A program made the position numbers and the translations under genes. From Methylobacterium sp. NEAU K (GTDB taxonomy: Bacteria; Pseudomonadota; Alphaproteobacteria; Rhizobiales; Beijerinckiaceae), in contig NZ_JAUYZJ010000002.1 of the NCBI RefSeq assembly GCF_030700285.1, positions 1 to 64,000 on the forward strand: DNA of 64,000 bases, written 5' to 3'. How positions within the stretch are numbered: the first letter of the stretch is position 1; each line of letters begins with the position of its first letter. The notes beneath the pieces are model-generated. The model had not been told where the DNA came from, made no database searches, and saw only the letters and a list, made by a program, of their open reading frames with translations. Below are positions 27,044 to 36,880 of this stretch, in pieces.

Positions 27044-28156
27044 TTATTCGGTCGGTGCGTCCTCAGCGGGCGTGCGGGCCTCGCCCTCTTCGGCGACGCT
27101 CTCGAAGCGCGGCCTGCGGCGGCGGCGTGGCTTCGCGGCGGGCGCCTCGTCGGCGGCGGCCTCCGGGGCCGGAGCCACCGGCTGCTCGATCGGCGTGGTG
27201 GCGGCGACCGGACGGGCCGGCGCCATCAGGAAGGCCGGCAGGCCGGCGGCATCCTCCGCGACCGCGGGAGCGGGAGCGGCTTCCCGGCGGCGCTCGCGAC
27301 GCGGAGCCGGCTCGGCCTGACGCGGGGTTTCGCTGCGCGGCGCCGCCTCGCTCCGGGGCTCGGTCCGACGCGACGGGCGGTCGTCCTGACGAACCTCCTG
27401 ACGGCTGTCCTGCTGCCGGACCTCCGGACGTGCCCCTTCGGAGCGCCCGGCCTCGTAGCGGCCCTGGTCACCGCGAACGTCCTGCCGGTTGTCCTGGCGA
27501 TCCTGCCGGTAGTCCTGGCGGCCGTAATCCTGTCGGTTCTCTTGCCGGTTGTCTTGGCGATCCTGCCGGTAATCCGGCCGTTGATAGTCTTGCCGCTGCG
27601 GGTCTTGCCGCTGCGGGTCTTGCCGTTGGTAATCCTGCCGGGGCTGATCCTGCCGCCGATAGTCCTGCCGGGGGTTATTGTCGAACCGGCGCTGGTCGCG
27701 GTTCTGGAAGCGGTCACGTCCCTGCTCGCGGCCCTGATTCAGGTCCGGTCGCATCTCGTAGGGCTGGGGCTGCTGACCGGGATCGCCATCGTCATAGCCG
27801 TTATAGGCGTGGCCGTTCTGCGATGGGCCGCTGCCCTGCCCCTCGTCGTCGCCCTCATCCATCTCCTCGTCGTAGGGACGGCTGGCATATCCGCCGGTAT
27901 TGGCCGGCCGAGTCTGCTCTTGAGCACCTGAAACTATCCGGAAATAGTGTTCGCCGTGCTGAAAATAGTTCTCGGCCGCCACAGGATCGCCCGCCGCCTG
28001 CGCGTCACGGGCGAGCTGCGCGTACTTGTCGGCAATATGCTGCGCCGTGCCGCGGATTTTGACGTCGGGGCCGTTGGATTCGTACGAGCGCGTCAGCGGG
28101 TTCGGACCTTTGGGCCGATTGCGGCCGCGCATCCGTCGATTCTGGTTTGGTCTCAT
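27044..28156 (-). CDS. DUF4167 protein with Arg-Gln-Asp repeat tract
   Basis: A 370-aa protein. Residues 1-72 form the DUF4167 domain: a basic N-terminus (RRMRGRNRPKG), then LTRSYESNGPDVKIRGTAQHIADKYAQLARDA and the YFQHGEHYFRI end. The remaining 300 residues are low-complexity. Residues about 163-227 are runs of RQD, RQDY and RQDN, followed by Ala/Glu/Arg-rich segments and an Arg-rich C-terminus with RRRRRPR. The ATG at 28156 fits the family start. The function is unknown; nucleic-acid binding is suggested by charge alone. Confidence 0.85.
   Translation of the reverse strand: MRPNQNRRMRGRNRPKGPNPLTRSYESNGPDVKIRGTAQHIADKYAQLARDAQAAGDPVAAENYFQHGEHYFRIVSGAQEQTRPANTGGYASRPYDEEMDEGDDEGQGSGPSQNGHAYNGYDDGDPGQQPQPYEMRPDLNQGREQGRDRFQNRDQRRFDNNPRQDYRRQDQPRQDYQRQDPQRQDPQRQDYQRPDYRQDRQDNRQENRQDYGRQDYRQDRQDNRQDVRGDQGRYEAGRSEGARPEVRQQDSRQEVRQDDRPSRRTEPRSEAAPRSETPRQAEPAPRRERRREAAPAPAVAEDAAGLPAFLMAPARPVAATTPIEQPVAPAPEAAADEAPAAKPRRRRRPRFESVAEEGEARTPAEDAPTE
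27476..27670. repeat. Tandem coding repeats inside the DUF4167 gene
   Basis: The DNA coding for residues 163-227 repeats short units of 9-30 nt, such as those giving YRQDRQDNRQ (two copies, residues 196-205 and 216-225) and PQRQD (two adjacent copies). Copy number may vary between strains by slippage. Confidence 0.8.
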
Positions 28157-28549
28157 CGGTCTACAGTGACCCTCGTTCACGCAAACGACTGTCTTTGGGG
28201 CGCCCGGCGTCGATCTCGAGACGCGCTCCGGCTAAGGCACCCGGTTGAGCCGCGCGTGCGACCACGTCGCAATCCGCGCGTCCGTCTGACCATCCCTCGC
28301 ACCGCGCGCCCGGGGAAAGACGCCGGAAACCAGCCGATTGTCAGGTTCGAGTGCTGTCGTACCGCCGCGCAGTCACATGCGCGCTCTGGTCCGACGTTCG
28401 GGGATCAGCGAACCAAGCAACGATCAGCGCACGTTGCCGACCCTATCGTGGTCCGTCTTAACGAACCGTTCGCGATCTTCAAGCCGACTCTAGCGTTCCC
28501 CGATAGATGCAACAAGCATTTTTTCGACGCGGCGAGCGTCGGACGAGAC
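28157..28549. other. Intergenic region between DUF4167 gene and prmC
   Basis: A 393-bp gap with both neighbours on the minus strand. It is less GC-rich than the coding DNA, with a T-run around 28520. I see no gene and no RNA motif I recognise. It probably holds the promoter of the DUF4167 gene. Confidence 0.5.
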
Positions 28550-29443
28550 TTAGGCATCCGTGTGTCCCGATGGAAGACCAAAGCTCAGCACCCGGTCGTG
28601 GCCGGCAAGATCGCGCGTGAGGCCGCGATCGATGAAGCCGGCTGCGCGCGCGAGGGCACGGACCGCCTCGGCTTGGTCGAAGCCGATCTCCATCACCAGA
28701 GTCCCGCCTGCGGCAAGCAGCGCGGCGGCGCGCACGCCGTCAAGGATGCGCCGATAAGCGACGAGCCCGTCCGGCCCTCCGTCGAGGGCCGCGAGCGGAT
28801 CGTGGCCGCGGACCTCCCGATCGAGGCCCGGAATGAGGTCCTGCGCGATGTAGGGCGGGTTCGAGACCACGAGGTCGAAGGCGCCCCCCACCGCGTCGCA
28901 CCAATCCCCAGCCACGAAGGCAGCCTGGTGCCCGAGCCCGTTCGCGACCGCGTTGTACCGGGCCATGCGCAGGGCGGCGGGCGCGCGGTCGAGGCCCACG
29001 CCGAAGGCGCGCGGCAGTTCGCTCAGGAGCGCCGCGAGGATGCAGCCGGATCCGGTGCCGAGATCGAGGCAGCGCAAGGCCGCCTTTCGGTCCGGCACGG
29101 CGGCGAGGGCGGCCTCGACGAGAATCTCGGTGTCCGGGCGTGGCACCAGAGTTTCGGGCGCCAGTCGCATCGGAAGGCCCCAGAATTCCCAGGCTCCGAG
29201 AATCCGGGCCACGGGTTCGCCCGCGAGCCGCCGAGCCAGGGCGGCGTCGAGGCCGGTTGCCTCGTCCGGGTCCAGGATCCGCTCGCCCTCGAGCAGGAGG
29301 TCGCTGGACTCCAGGCCGAGCAGGCCCAGCATGAGGAAGCGCGCATCGCCTGCGGCCTCCGCGATCCCTCCGGCCGCCAGGAGGGCCGTGCTCCGCCGCA
29401 GCGCCGCGCGGCGTGACAGGCCCTGGCTCGACCCTTCCGCCAC
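28550..29443 (-). CDS. prmC: Peptide chain release factor N5-glutamine methyltransferase PrmC
   Basis: Methylates the glutamine of the GGQ motif of release factors. It has 297 aa. The N-terminal helical substrate domain is followed by the SAM domain with LDLGTGSGCILAALL (about 141-155). The catalytic NPPY motif is in VVSNPPYIAQDL. It starts 8 nt after the prfA stop and so shares an operon with its substrate, as in many bacteria. Confidence 0.94.
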   Translation of the reverse strand: MAEGSSQGLSRRAALRRSTALLAAGGIAEAAGDARFLMLGLLGLESSDLLLEGERILDPDEATGLDAALARRLAGEPVARILGAWEFWGLPMRLAPETLVPRPDTEILVEAALAAVPDRKAALRCLDLGTGSGCILAALLSELPRAFGVGLDRAPAALRMARYNAVANGLGHQAAFVAGDWCDAVGGAFDLVVSNPPYIAQDLIPGLDREVRGHDPLAALDGGPDGLVAYRRILDGVRAAALLAAGGTLVMEIGFDQAEAVRALARAAGFIDRGLTRDLAGHDRVLSFGLPSGHTDA

Positions 29444-29451
29444 GGCGCCGC

Positions 29452-30537
29452 TCAGGCCATGCCCTCGGCGGCGAGGAGTTCCGCCTGGTGTTCGCTGATC
29501 AGGGCATCGACCACCTCGTCGAGCGCCGTGCCGGCCATGACCTCCTCCAGTTTGTAGAGGGTCAGGTTGATGCGATGGTCGGTCACCCGGCCCTGCGGGA
29601 AATTGTAGGTGCGGATGCGCTCGCTGCGGTCCCCGGAGCCGACCTGCGCCCTGCGGTCGGCGGCACGGGCGGAATCCTTTGCGGTCCGCTCGGCGTCGTA
29701 GAGCCGGGCGCGCAGCAATGCCATGGCGCGGGCGCGGTTCTTGTGCTGCGAGCGCTCTTCCTGGACGAATACCACGATGCCGGTCGGCAGGTGGGTGATG
29801 CGGATAGCCGACTCGGTCTTGTTGACGTGCTGGCCGCCCGCGCCCTGGGCGCGCATCGTGTCGATCTTCAGGTCCGCGTCGTTGACGACGATATCGACCT
29901 CCTCGGCCTCCGGCAGGACGGCCACGGTGGCCGCCGAGGTGTGGATGCGCCCCTGGGTCTCGGTATCCGGCACGCGCTGCACCCTGTGCGCGCCGCTCTC
30001 GTACTTGAGTCGCGCGAAGACGCCCCTGCCCTTCACCTCGGCCACGACCTCGCGGAAGCCGCCGACCGCGCCTTCGCTCTCGGAGATCACCTCGACGCGC
30101 CAGCCCTTGGCCTCGGCATATTTCGCGTACATGCGGAACAGGTCGCCCGCGAACAGAGCCGCCTCGTCGCCGCCGGTGCCGGCGCGGACTTCCAGGATCG
30201 CGCTCTTCTCGTCGGCCGCGTCCTTGGGTAGCAGCATGAGCTGGAGCGCACGGTGGGCGGCCTCGAGCTGCTCCTGGGCCTCGGGCTTCTCCTCGGCCGC
30301 CAGCGCGCGCATCTCGGGATCAGTGCCGGGCTCGTCGATCAGCGCCTCGACGCCCGAGAGGTTCTCCAGTGCCGCCCGGTAGGTGCGGATCGCGTCCACG
30401 ACGGGATCGAGTTCGGATAGTTCCCGCGAGAGCTGGACCACGGTTTCGGATTCGCCCTCGCCCGAGGCGAGTTGCGCGGTAACGATATCGTGCCGCGCCA
30501 GGATCGCGTCGAGGCGCTCGGTTGGAAAGGGGATCAT
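29452..30537 (-). CDS. prfA: Peptide chain release factor 1
   Basis: Recognises UAA and UAG in the A site and triggers peptide release. It has 361 aa, the usual length. The GGQ motif is in [15 protein letters not shown]. The stop-codon tripeptide region reads RVPDTE, the PxT form of RF1 rather than the SPF of RF2. Followed directly by prmC. The start ATG at 30537 has no strong Shine-Dalgarno, but the N-terminus is family-like. Confidence 0.96.
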   Translation of the reverse strand: MIPFPTERLDAILARHDIVTAQLASGEGESETVVQLSRELSELDPVVDAIRTYRAALENLSGVEALIDEPGTDPEMRALAAEEKPEAQEQLEAAHRALQLMLLPKDAADEKSAILEVRAGTGGDEAALFAGDLFRMYAKYAEAKGWRVEVISESEGAVGGFREVVAEVKGRGVFARLKYESGAHRVQRVPDTETQGRIHTSAATVAVLPEAEEVDIVVNDADLKIDTMRAQGAGGQHVNKTESAIRITHLPTGIVVFVQEERSQHKNRARAMALLRARLYDAERTAKDSARAADRRAQVGSGDRSERIRTYNFPQGRVTDHRINLTLYKLEEVMAGTALDEVVDALISEHQAELLAAEGMA

Positions 30538-30762
30538 CGCCCGTGTTTCTGCAGGTCTGCGCGCACGGCGTTCCGGGCCGGGCGCGGGTCCGGTCTCAGG
30601 GATGGAAGCGCGGGATCAGGGGGCTGACCAATACGGCAAGACTCGTACCCCCATCCCACGCTTCTTCCATTGGAGAGCGGAAGCCGCGGCGCATCGACCG
30701 AAATCGTCGTGGCTTTGCCGTACAACCCCGGCCGAACCTTCGGCAAGGGTCGTCTGCGGGCT

Positions 30763-33069
30763 TTAGATAGGTACGCCGTGCGCGTGCGCGAAGGCGGTGA
30801 GCGCCGGGCGCAGGGAATCGCCGTCGTGCATACGCGCCATCTCGGTGTCGATGAGTTCGGATACGGCGCGCGCGTCGAGGCTGAGCACCATCGCCTTGAC
30901 CGGTCCGATGGCGGCCGGCGACATCGACAGCTTCCGGTAGCCGAGGCCGATCAGCGCCATCGCGTCGAGGGGCCGCCCGCCGATCTCTCCGCAGACCGTG
31001 ACCGGGCACCCGGCGGCGTCCGCCCGCTCGACGATCAGCCGAAAGGCCCGCAGGGCGGCGACGCAGAGCGGGTCGAAGCGGTTGGCGACGCGGCGGTTCT
31101 CGCGATCGACCGCGAACAGGAACTGCATCAGGTCGTTTGAGCCGACGGAGAGGAAGTCGGCCTCGCGGGCGATCTCGTCGATCTGGAACAGCAGCGAGGG
31201 AACCTCGATCATCGCGCCCAGGCGGCACTCGGCCGGTAGCCGGTAGCCGTGACGCCTCAGGTAGGCCTTCTCGCGCTCGACGATGCCGCGGGCACGGACG
31301 AACTCGTTGACCGTCGCGACCATCGGAAACATGATTTTGAGCGGATCGCCGTCGGCCGCCTTCAGGAGCGCGCGCAGTTGCATCCGCAGCAGCGCCGGAC
31401 GGTCGAGGCCGATGCGGATCGCCCGCCAGCCGAGCGCCGGGTTCTCCTCCTCGAGCTTGGCCATGTAGGGCAGGATCTTGTCGCCGCCGATGTCGAGGGT
31501 CCGGACCGTCACGGGCTTGCCGCCGGCGGCCGCGAATACCTTCCGGTAGAGTTCCTGCTGCTCCGCCGCAGACGGCATCCGCTGGGCGACCATGAACTGC
31601 AATTCGGTGCGGAACAGCCCGACGCCCTCGGCGCCGGTCTCGTTCAGGTGGCTGAAATCCACCAGCAGGCCGGCATTGAGGTGCAGGCCGACCCGCACCC
31701 CGTCGCGCGTCTGCGCCGGCACATCGCGGAGCGCCCGGTACTGCTCCTGCCGGCGGGCCCGCAGCCGCACCATCTCGGCATAGGCGGCCTCGACCTCGGG
31801 ACCGGGCCGGACATGGATCTCGCCGGCGACGCCATCGACGATGATGGCGTCCCCGGCGTCGCACAGGGCCGAAGCGTTCTCGACCTCCCCGACGGCCGGG
31901 ATGCCCAGTGCCCGGGCCACGATGGCCACGTGGCTGGTCGGACCGCCCTCCTCCAGAACGATGCCGCGCAAGGTCGAGGATTCGTAATCGAGCAGCGCCG
32001 CCGGCCCCATGGTGCGCGCCACCAGGATTGCGTTCTCGGGCAGGACCAGGACCCCTGCCGCCTCGGGGCCGATCAGCGCGCGCAGGAGGCGGTTGGCGAG
32101 GTCGTCGAGATCGTGCAGGCGCTCGCGCAGGTAAGGGTCGGACTGGCGCATCATGCGGGCGCGGTTGTCCGACTGCACCCGCTCCACCGCGGCCTCGGCA
32201 GTCAGGCCGGACGCCACGGCCTCGCGCATCCGCCGGAGCCAGCCCTTGTCGTGGGCGAACATCCGGACGGTCTCCAGAACCTCGCGCGATTCGGCGGTGC
32301 CGATCCGGTCGCCCCGCTCCACCAGCGCGTCGATGGCCGAGCGGACCTCCTCGATCGCCTCGTCGAGCCGCGCGACCTCGCGGTCGACGTTCTCGGCGAT
32401 CAGCGTCTTCACGACGACGCGCGGCTCGTGCAGCACCACGTGGCCGAGGCCGATGCCGTCGGCCAGCGCGATGCCGCGGGCGACCACGGGGCGGCGGGCG
32501 GCCGTGCCGGCATCCGGCGCCAGGCCCTCCAGCTCGCCGGAGGCGATCATCTCCGAGAGCACCATGGCGGTGGTCTGGAGCGCCTCGATCTCCTCCTCGG
32601 AATAGACCCGGTAGGTCTTGTTCTGGACGGTGAGCACGCCGAGCGTGTTGCCGGCCCGCAGCAGCGGCACGCCCAGGAACGCGTGATAGGCTTCCTCGCC
32701 CGTCTCCGGCCGGTAGGAGAAGGCCGGATGGTTCTGGGCGTCCGACAGCGAAAGCGGTTCGGCCGTGCGGGCGATCAGTCCGACGAGGCCTTCGTCGGCG
32801 CGCATGCGCGTCTGGTGCACCGCCTCGACGTTCAGGCCCTCGGTGGCGAACAGTTCGAGGGTGTTGTCGTCCCGCAGGACGTAGACCGAGCAGACCTCGG
32901 CTACGACGTTGGCGGCGATCAGGACGACGATGCGGTCGAGTCGTGCCTGGGGGCTGACCGGCTCCGCCATCGCTTCGCGGAGGCGGCGCAGCAGCAGGCG
33001 CGGGCCTCCGGGCGCAGCGGGCATCGATTCGTCGTTCCAACGTCGGCGAGCGGCCTTGGCGTCGACCAC
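30763..33069 (-). CDS. ptsP: Phosphoenolpyruvate-protein phosphotransferase PtsP (EI-Ntr)
   Basis: The first enzyme of the nitrogen-related PTS, transferring phosphate from PEP to NPr. It has 768 aa. An N-terminal GAF domain occupies about 35-170. The phosphorylated His is in GGPTSHVAIVARA, and the PEP-binding barrel has DIGGDKILPYM and FLSVGSNDLMQF. Deleting or phosphorylating EI-Ntr affects carbon storage and potassium and nitrogen responses in Rhizobiales. The ATG at 33069 could be replaced by one 15 codons on. It lies downstream of lysC, a common alphaproteobacterial arrangement. Confidence 0.94.
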   Translation of the reverse strand: MVDAKAARRRWNDESMPAAPGGPRLLLRRLREAMAEPVSPQARLDRIVVLIAANVVAEVCSVYVLRDDNTLELFATEGLNVEAVHQTRMRADEGLVGLIARTAEPLSLSDAQNHPAFSYRPETGEEAYHAFLGVPLLRAGNTLGVLTVQNKTYRVYSEEEIEALQTTAMVLSEMIASGELEGLAPDAGTAARRPVVARGIALADGIGLGHVVLHEPRVVVKTLIAENVDREVARLDEAIEEVRSAIDALVERGDRIGTAESREVLETVRMFAHDKGWLRRMREAVASGLTAEAAVERVQSDNRARMMRQSDPYLRERLHDLDDLANRLLRALIGPEAAGVLVLPENAILVARTMGPAALLDYESSTLRGIVLEEGGPTSHVAIVARALGIPAVGEVENASALCDAGDAIIVDGVAGEIHVRPGPEVEAAYAEMVRLRARRQEQYRALRDVPAQTRDGVRVGLHLNAGLLVDFSHLNETGAEGVGLFRTELQFMVAQRMPSAAEQQELYRKVFAAAGGKPVTVRTLDIGGDKILPYMAKLEEENPALGWRAIRIGLDRPALLRMQLRALLKAADGDPLKIMFPMVATVNEFVRARGIVEREKAYLRRHGYRLPAECRLGAMIEVPSLLFQIDEIAREADFLSVGSNDLMQFLFAVDRENRRVANRFDPLCVAALRAFRLIVERADAAGCPVTVCGEIGGRPLDAMALIGLGYRKLSMSPAAIGPVKAMVLSLDARAVSELIDTEMARMHDGDSLRPALTAFAHAHGVPI

Positions 33070-33127
33070 CCTGCAACCTTGGCGCCAACTTCGGAACGGA
33101 AGGCGCCGGATGGGCCGAGCCGCAATC

Positions 33128-33146
33128 TCCCAGAGGATCTCTGGGA
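33128..33146. repeat. Inverted repeat between lysC and ptsP
   Basis: TCCCAGAG (33128-33135) and CTCTGGGA (33139-33146) form a perfect 8-bp stem with a 3-nt loop in the 145-bp gap between lysC and ptsP. With no U-tract it is as likely an operator as a terminator for lysC. Confidence 0.4.
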
Positions 33147-33214
33147 TCGGCGGACCGGCCCGTGACTGTTCGGTTTAAGACACTCGACCCGCTCTAGACC
33201 GCGTCGTCCCGGGC

Positions 33215-34450
33215 TCAAGCCTGATCCAGGCCGTATAGCGAGTGAAGCGTGCGCACGGCAAGCTCCGTATAGGCCGCGTCGATCAACACGGAGAACTTGA
33301 TCTCCGACGTGGTGATCGCGCGGATGTTGATTCCCTTCTCGGCGAGCGCCCGGAACGCCTTCGCGGCGACACCCGCGTGGCTGCGCATCCCGACCCCGAT
33401 CGCCGAGACCTTCACCACGTCGGTGGCGCCCTCGATCTGGGCGTATCCGATCTTCGTGCGGGCCTCGTCGAGGATCGCGCGGGAGCGCTGGTACTCGGCG
33501 GCCGGCACCGTGAAGGTCATGTCGGTGGTCGACTGGTCGCCCGACACGGTCTGGATGATCATGTCGACGTTGATGTTGGCGTCCGCCAGCGGCCCGAAGA
33601 TGGCGGCGGCCACGCCGGGACTGTCCTTGACCTTGCGCAGGGTGATCTGTGCCTCGTCCCGGGAGAACGCGATCCCGGTGATGATCTGCTGTTCCACGAT
33701 ATCGTCCTCGTCGCAGATGAGGGTGCCCGGGCGCGCGGCGTCCGGCGGATCGAAGGAGGAGCGGACCGTGGTCGGCACCCGGTGGACCATGGCGAGTTCC
33801 ACCGAGCGGACCTGCAGCACCTTGGCGCCGAGGGAGGCCATCTCCAGCATCTCCTCGAAGGTCACGCGCTCCATGCGCTTGGCCTTCGGCACGATGCGCG
33901 GATCCGTGGTGTAGACCCCGTCCACGTCCGTGTAGATATCGCAGCGCTCGGCCTGAATCGCGGCCGCCACCGCCACCGCCGACGTGTCCGAGCCGCCGCG
34001 CCCGAGGGTCGTGACCCGGCCGGTCTCGGCATGGATGCCCTGGAAGCCGGCGATGACCGCGACCTCGCCCTTCGCGAAGCCCGCCTCCAGGTTCCTGGGG
34101 TCGATCTCGGCGATGCGCGCCGAGCCATGCGCCTCCGAGGTGACGACCGGGATCTGCCACCCCTGCCAGGACCGGGCCTGGAGGCCCTCCTTCTGGAGGG
34201 CGATCGCCAGCAGGCCGGCTGTCACCAGCTCGCCCGAGGCCACGACCGCATCGTACTCGCGCGGGTCGTAGAGCGGGTTGGCATCCTTGACCCAGTCGAC
34301 CAGTTCGTTGGTCTTGCCCGACATCGCCGACACGATCACGGCGACCTCGTAGCCGGCCGCGACCTCGCGGGCGACGTGGCGCGCCACGTTGCGGATGCGG
34401 TCGACGTTGGCGACGGAGGTGCCGCCGAATTTCATCACCAGACGGGGCAT
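33215..34450 (-). CDS. lysC: Aspartate kinase
   Basis: Phosphorylates aspartate in the first step to lysine, methionine, threonine and diaminopimelate. It has 411 aa. KFGGTSVAN (about 6-14) is the kinase signature, and GRGGSDTSAVAVAAA is the second. The C-terminal half has two ACT domains (IITGIAFSRDEAQITLRKV and VVKVSAIGVGMRSHAGVA), so feedback inhibition by lysine and threonine is expected. I chose ATG 34450 to give MPRLVMKFGG; the frame to 34498 adds an unlike leader. It is divergent from ubiG. Confidence 0.95.
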   Translation of the reverse strand: MPRLVMKFGGTSVANVDRIRNVARHVAREVAAGYEVAVIVSAMSGKTNELVDWVKDANPLYDPREYDAVVASGELVTAGLLAIALQKEGLQARSWQGWQIPVVTSEAHGSARIAEIDPRNLEAGFAKGEVAVIAGFQGIHAETGRVTTLGRGGSDTSAVAVAAAIQAERCDIYTDVDGVYTTDPRIVPKAKRMERVTFEEMLEMASLGAKVLQVRSVELAMVHRVPTTVRSSFDPPDAARPGTLICDEDDIVEQQIITGIAFSRDEAQITLRKVKDSPGVAAAIFGPLADANINVDMIIQTVSGDQSTTDMTFTVPAAEYQRSRAILDEARTKIGYAQIEGATDVVKVSAIGVGMRSHAGVAAKAFRALAEKGINIRAITTSEIKFSVLIDAAYTELAVRTLHSLYGLDQA

Positions 34451-34736
34451 GGTCTCTTTTCGCGGGTTCCCGGCGGCGACTGGAGAGGGACCGCCCATGG
34501 CGGGATCCGGACAGTGCCCGGCGGGTACAAGCGGGTCGTTGAGGTGTCAACAAGCGGCCAAGCATGGCGCCGGCGCGCCGCGGCGACGGGGGCGGGACGG
34601 CGTGCTAAGGCGCCCGCGGAGACGGTTCACGCTCGAACCCGGCCGCCGCCTCGGCCCGGGCCGCCGACCGAATTCGTTCGTCATGCGGTGGCGGCGGGAG
34701 CGGGCCTCGCGCGGAAATGATCGGCATCTGGACGGA

Positions 34737-35504
34737 ATGCGCATGGACAGGGCACCCACGGACCCCGTGACGGACGGCTTCATCGATCGCGGCGAGGTCG
34801 CGCGGTTCGGCGCGCTGGCCGCCACCTGGTGGGACGAGGCCGGGCCGATGCGGGTGCTGCACCGGTTCAACCCGGTGCGGCTGGCCTATATCCGCGACGC
34901 CCTCTGCCACCGCTTCGGGCGGGATCCTCAGACGCCGTTCCCCCTTGACGGACTTACGATCTGCGATGTCGGCTGCGGCGGCGGCGTCCTGGCGGAGCCG
35001 CTGGCACGGCTCGGAGCTCGGGTGACCGGCCTCGATCCGGCGGAGCAGAACATCGCGGTGGCCCGCGCCCATGCCGCGGCCTCGGGCGTCCCGGTGGACT
35101 ACCGTGGCGAGACGATCGAGGCCGTGGTCGCGTCCGGAGAGGCCTTCGACGCCGTGCTGATCATGGAGGTCGTCGAGCATGTCTCGGACATGCCGGCTTT
35201 CGTGCGCACGGCCTGCGCGGCGGTTAGGCCCGGCGGGATGCTGTTCGCGGCGACCCTCAACCGCACATTGCGGTCCTTCGCGCTGGCGATCGTCGGGGCG
35301 GAATACGTGCTCGGCTGGCTGCCGCGGGGCACGCATGATTGGGAGAAGTTCGTGACGCCGGATGAGCTCGGTCGTGCCATCCGGTCGGGCGGTCTCGACC
35401 TCAGCGACACGACCGGCGTGGCCTATAATCCCCTCACCGATGGTTGGCGCACCAGCCGGGACAAGGCGGTGAACTACATGGTCGCGGCCGAGCGTCGGCC
35501 CTGA
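34737..35504 (+). CDS. ubiG: Ubiquinone biosynthesis O-methyltransferase UbiG
   Basis: Carries out the two O-methylations in ubiquinone synthesis. It has 255 aa. SAM motif I is CDVGCGGGVLAEPLARLGARVTGLD (about 77-101, with VGCGGG at 78-83). The post-motif EVVEHVSDMPAFV (about 144-156) is characteristic of UbiG. N-terminal FGALAATWWDEAGPM and LHRFNPVRLAYI match the family. The start is ATG 34737 (or 34743, two codons on). Longer frames back to 34389 overlap lysC on the other strand. Confidence 0.93.
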   Translation: MRMDRAPTDPVTDGFIDRGEVARFGALAATWWDEAGPMRVLHRFNPVRLAYIRDALCHRFGRDPQTPFPLDGLTICDVGCGGGVLAEPLARLGARVTGLDPAEQNIAVARAHAAASGVPVDYRGETIEAVVASGEAFDAVLIMEVVEHVSDMPAFVRTACAAVRPGGMLFAATLNRTLRSFALAIVGAEYVLGWLPRGTHDWEKFVTPDELGRAIRSGGLDLSDTTGVAYNPLTDGWRTSRDKAVNYMVAAERRP

Positions 35505-35551
35505 ACCGGATGCGCGCTCCGGGGTTGGGAATCGCCGCGGAGGAACCGACG

Positions 35552-36124
35552 ATGCTCGAGAAGATGCCCCATGTGGTCGGCGAGGCCCTGTCGTTCCTCA
35601 AGGCCGGGATCGAGAAGACCGCCTATCACGCGACCTTCCGCGATGTGCCGGAGACTTTGACGCTGACGAGCCCCGCCTTCGCGGACGGAGCGGAGATTCC
35701 CGCCCGCTTCACGGCGGACGGCCCCGGGACCGCGCCGCCGCTGGCTTGGAGCGCGCCGCCGCCCGGCACCGCCGCACTTGTCCTGCTGGTCGAGGATGCG
35801 GGCAGCCCGACACCGCAACCGCTCGTGCACCTGATCGCGTGGAATCTTCCGCCCGACGCAGGCAGCGTCGGCGAAGGGGCCCTTCCGAGTCCCGGCCGGC
35901 GAGGCGACGGGCTGGACCTCGGCAAGAACAGCTTCCTGCGGGCCGAATGGCTGCCCCCCGATCCGCCCACCGGACATGGCCGCCACGATTACCTCTTCCA
36001 GATCTACGCGCTCGGGCGCGCCCTCCACCTTCCCGAAGGTTCCGGCCGGGGCGCGCTGCTCGACGGGATGCGCAGGAACGTGACCGGCAAGGGCAGCCTG
36101 ACCGGCACGTATGCCCGCGCTTGA
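35552..36124 (+). CDS. YbhB/YbcL-family (phosphatidylethanolamine-binding protein-like)
   Basis: A 190-aa protein of the PEBP/Raf-kinase-inhibitor fold. The core LTLTSPAFADGAEIP, then FTADGPGTAPPLAW, and the binding motif GHGRHDYLFQIYAL (with the GxHxYxF pattern) are present. The N-terminal 30 residues are extra. The function in bacteria is not settled; ligand binding is likely. The ATG at 35552 follows GGAGGAACC. It lies 47 nt after ubiG, without evident metabolic link. Confidence 0.85.
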   Translation: MLEKMPHVVGEALSFLKAGIEKTAYHATFRDVPETLTLTSPAFADGAEIPARFTADGPGTAPPLAWSAPPPGTAALVLLVEDAGSPTPQPLVHLIAWNLPPDAGSVGEGALPSPGRRGDGLDLGKNSFLRAEWLPPDPPTGHGRHDYLFQIYALGRALHLPEGSGRGALLDGMRRNVTGKGSLTGTYARA

Positions 36125-36262
36125 GGGTCTGACGTCGATGTTCGGGATGAGGCCCAGGGGCTCGGCCCCTCGCGTTGTGCCGGTGGCAGGGCCGGGCTAC
36201 GGTGTCGACCAGATACCGCATATGCGGACCCGAACATTCATCGATCACCGGGGATAGGGACT

Positions 36263-36880
36263 GTGGGCGTCGACGCGCGGCCGAAGCGGCGAGGCACCGA
36301 GATCGTGGCGCGGGCACTGGCGGCCTCGAATGTCGGGACCTGGGAGTGGCGGATCGCGGACGACGTCCTGCGGTGTGACCCGGTGGCGGCGACCATGCTC
36401 GGCGTTCCCCGGGCGGCCACCGGTCGCGGCGCCACGTTCGCCCTGTTCTTCGAGCGGATCCACCCGCAGGACCGGCCGCGCATCGGATCGCTCGTGGATG
36501 ATCTCCAGCGCCAGGGCGGCCTGTATGTCGCGCAGTACCGCACGGTGCTCGAGCCCGACGATGTGCGCTGGGTCCTGGCGCGCGGCCGCTTCATCACCGA
36601 CGCGGACGGCATTGTGAGCGAGGCACGCGGGATCGTCATCGACGTGACCGAGAGCAGCCGCGACGGCTACCTCGACGAATCCGCCTTCTGCGCCACCGAC
36701 GCGCCGGCGGGCGGGATTGACCGGGTGGCCGAGCTGGCCCTGGCGCTGTTCTCCGCCGCCGAAGGACTGTCGCGGAAGGATTTCCAACGGCTGAAGCCCC
36801 TGCTTGACACGCTACTGCACGAAATCGGGCGGCAGCTTGTCGGGGTCGGCCCCGTGGCGTCCGTCGACAGCGTGCATTGA
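36263..36880 (+). CDS. PAS-domain protein without obvious output
   Basis: A 205-aa protein. Residues about 18-130 are a PAS fold with a PAC end: NVGTWEWRIADDVLRCDPV, then the HPQDRPRI and QYRTVLEPDDVRWVLARGR stretches. No kinase, GGDEF or HTH region follows; the C-terminal 70 residues are helical. The start is a GTG at 36263. It could act as a sensory partner of a kinase elsewhere. It lies between the YbhB-like gene and rpmJ. Confidence 0.75.
   Translation: MGVDARPKRRGTEIVARALAASNVGTWEWRIADDVLRCDPVAATMLGVPRAATGRGATFALFFERIHPQDRPRIGSLVDDLQRQGGLYVAQYRTVLEPDDVRWVLARGRFITDADGIVSEARGIVIDVTESSRDGYLDESAFCATDAPAGGIDRVAELALALFSAAEGLSRKDFQRLKPLLDTLLHEIGRQLVGVGPVASVDSVH

Noticed and set aside
26198..27931. 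A 577-codon plus-strand frame
   Set aside because: It is a shadow: the first part lies over the gene at 26187 in another frame and the rest is antisense to the DUF4167 gene. Its hydrophobic repeats come from reading the RQD repeats backwards.
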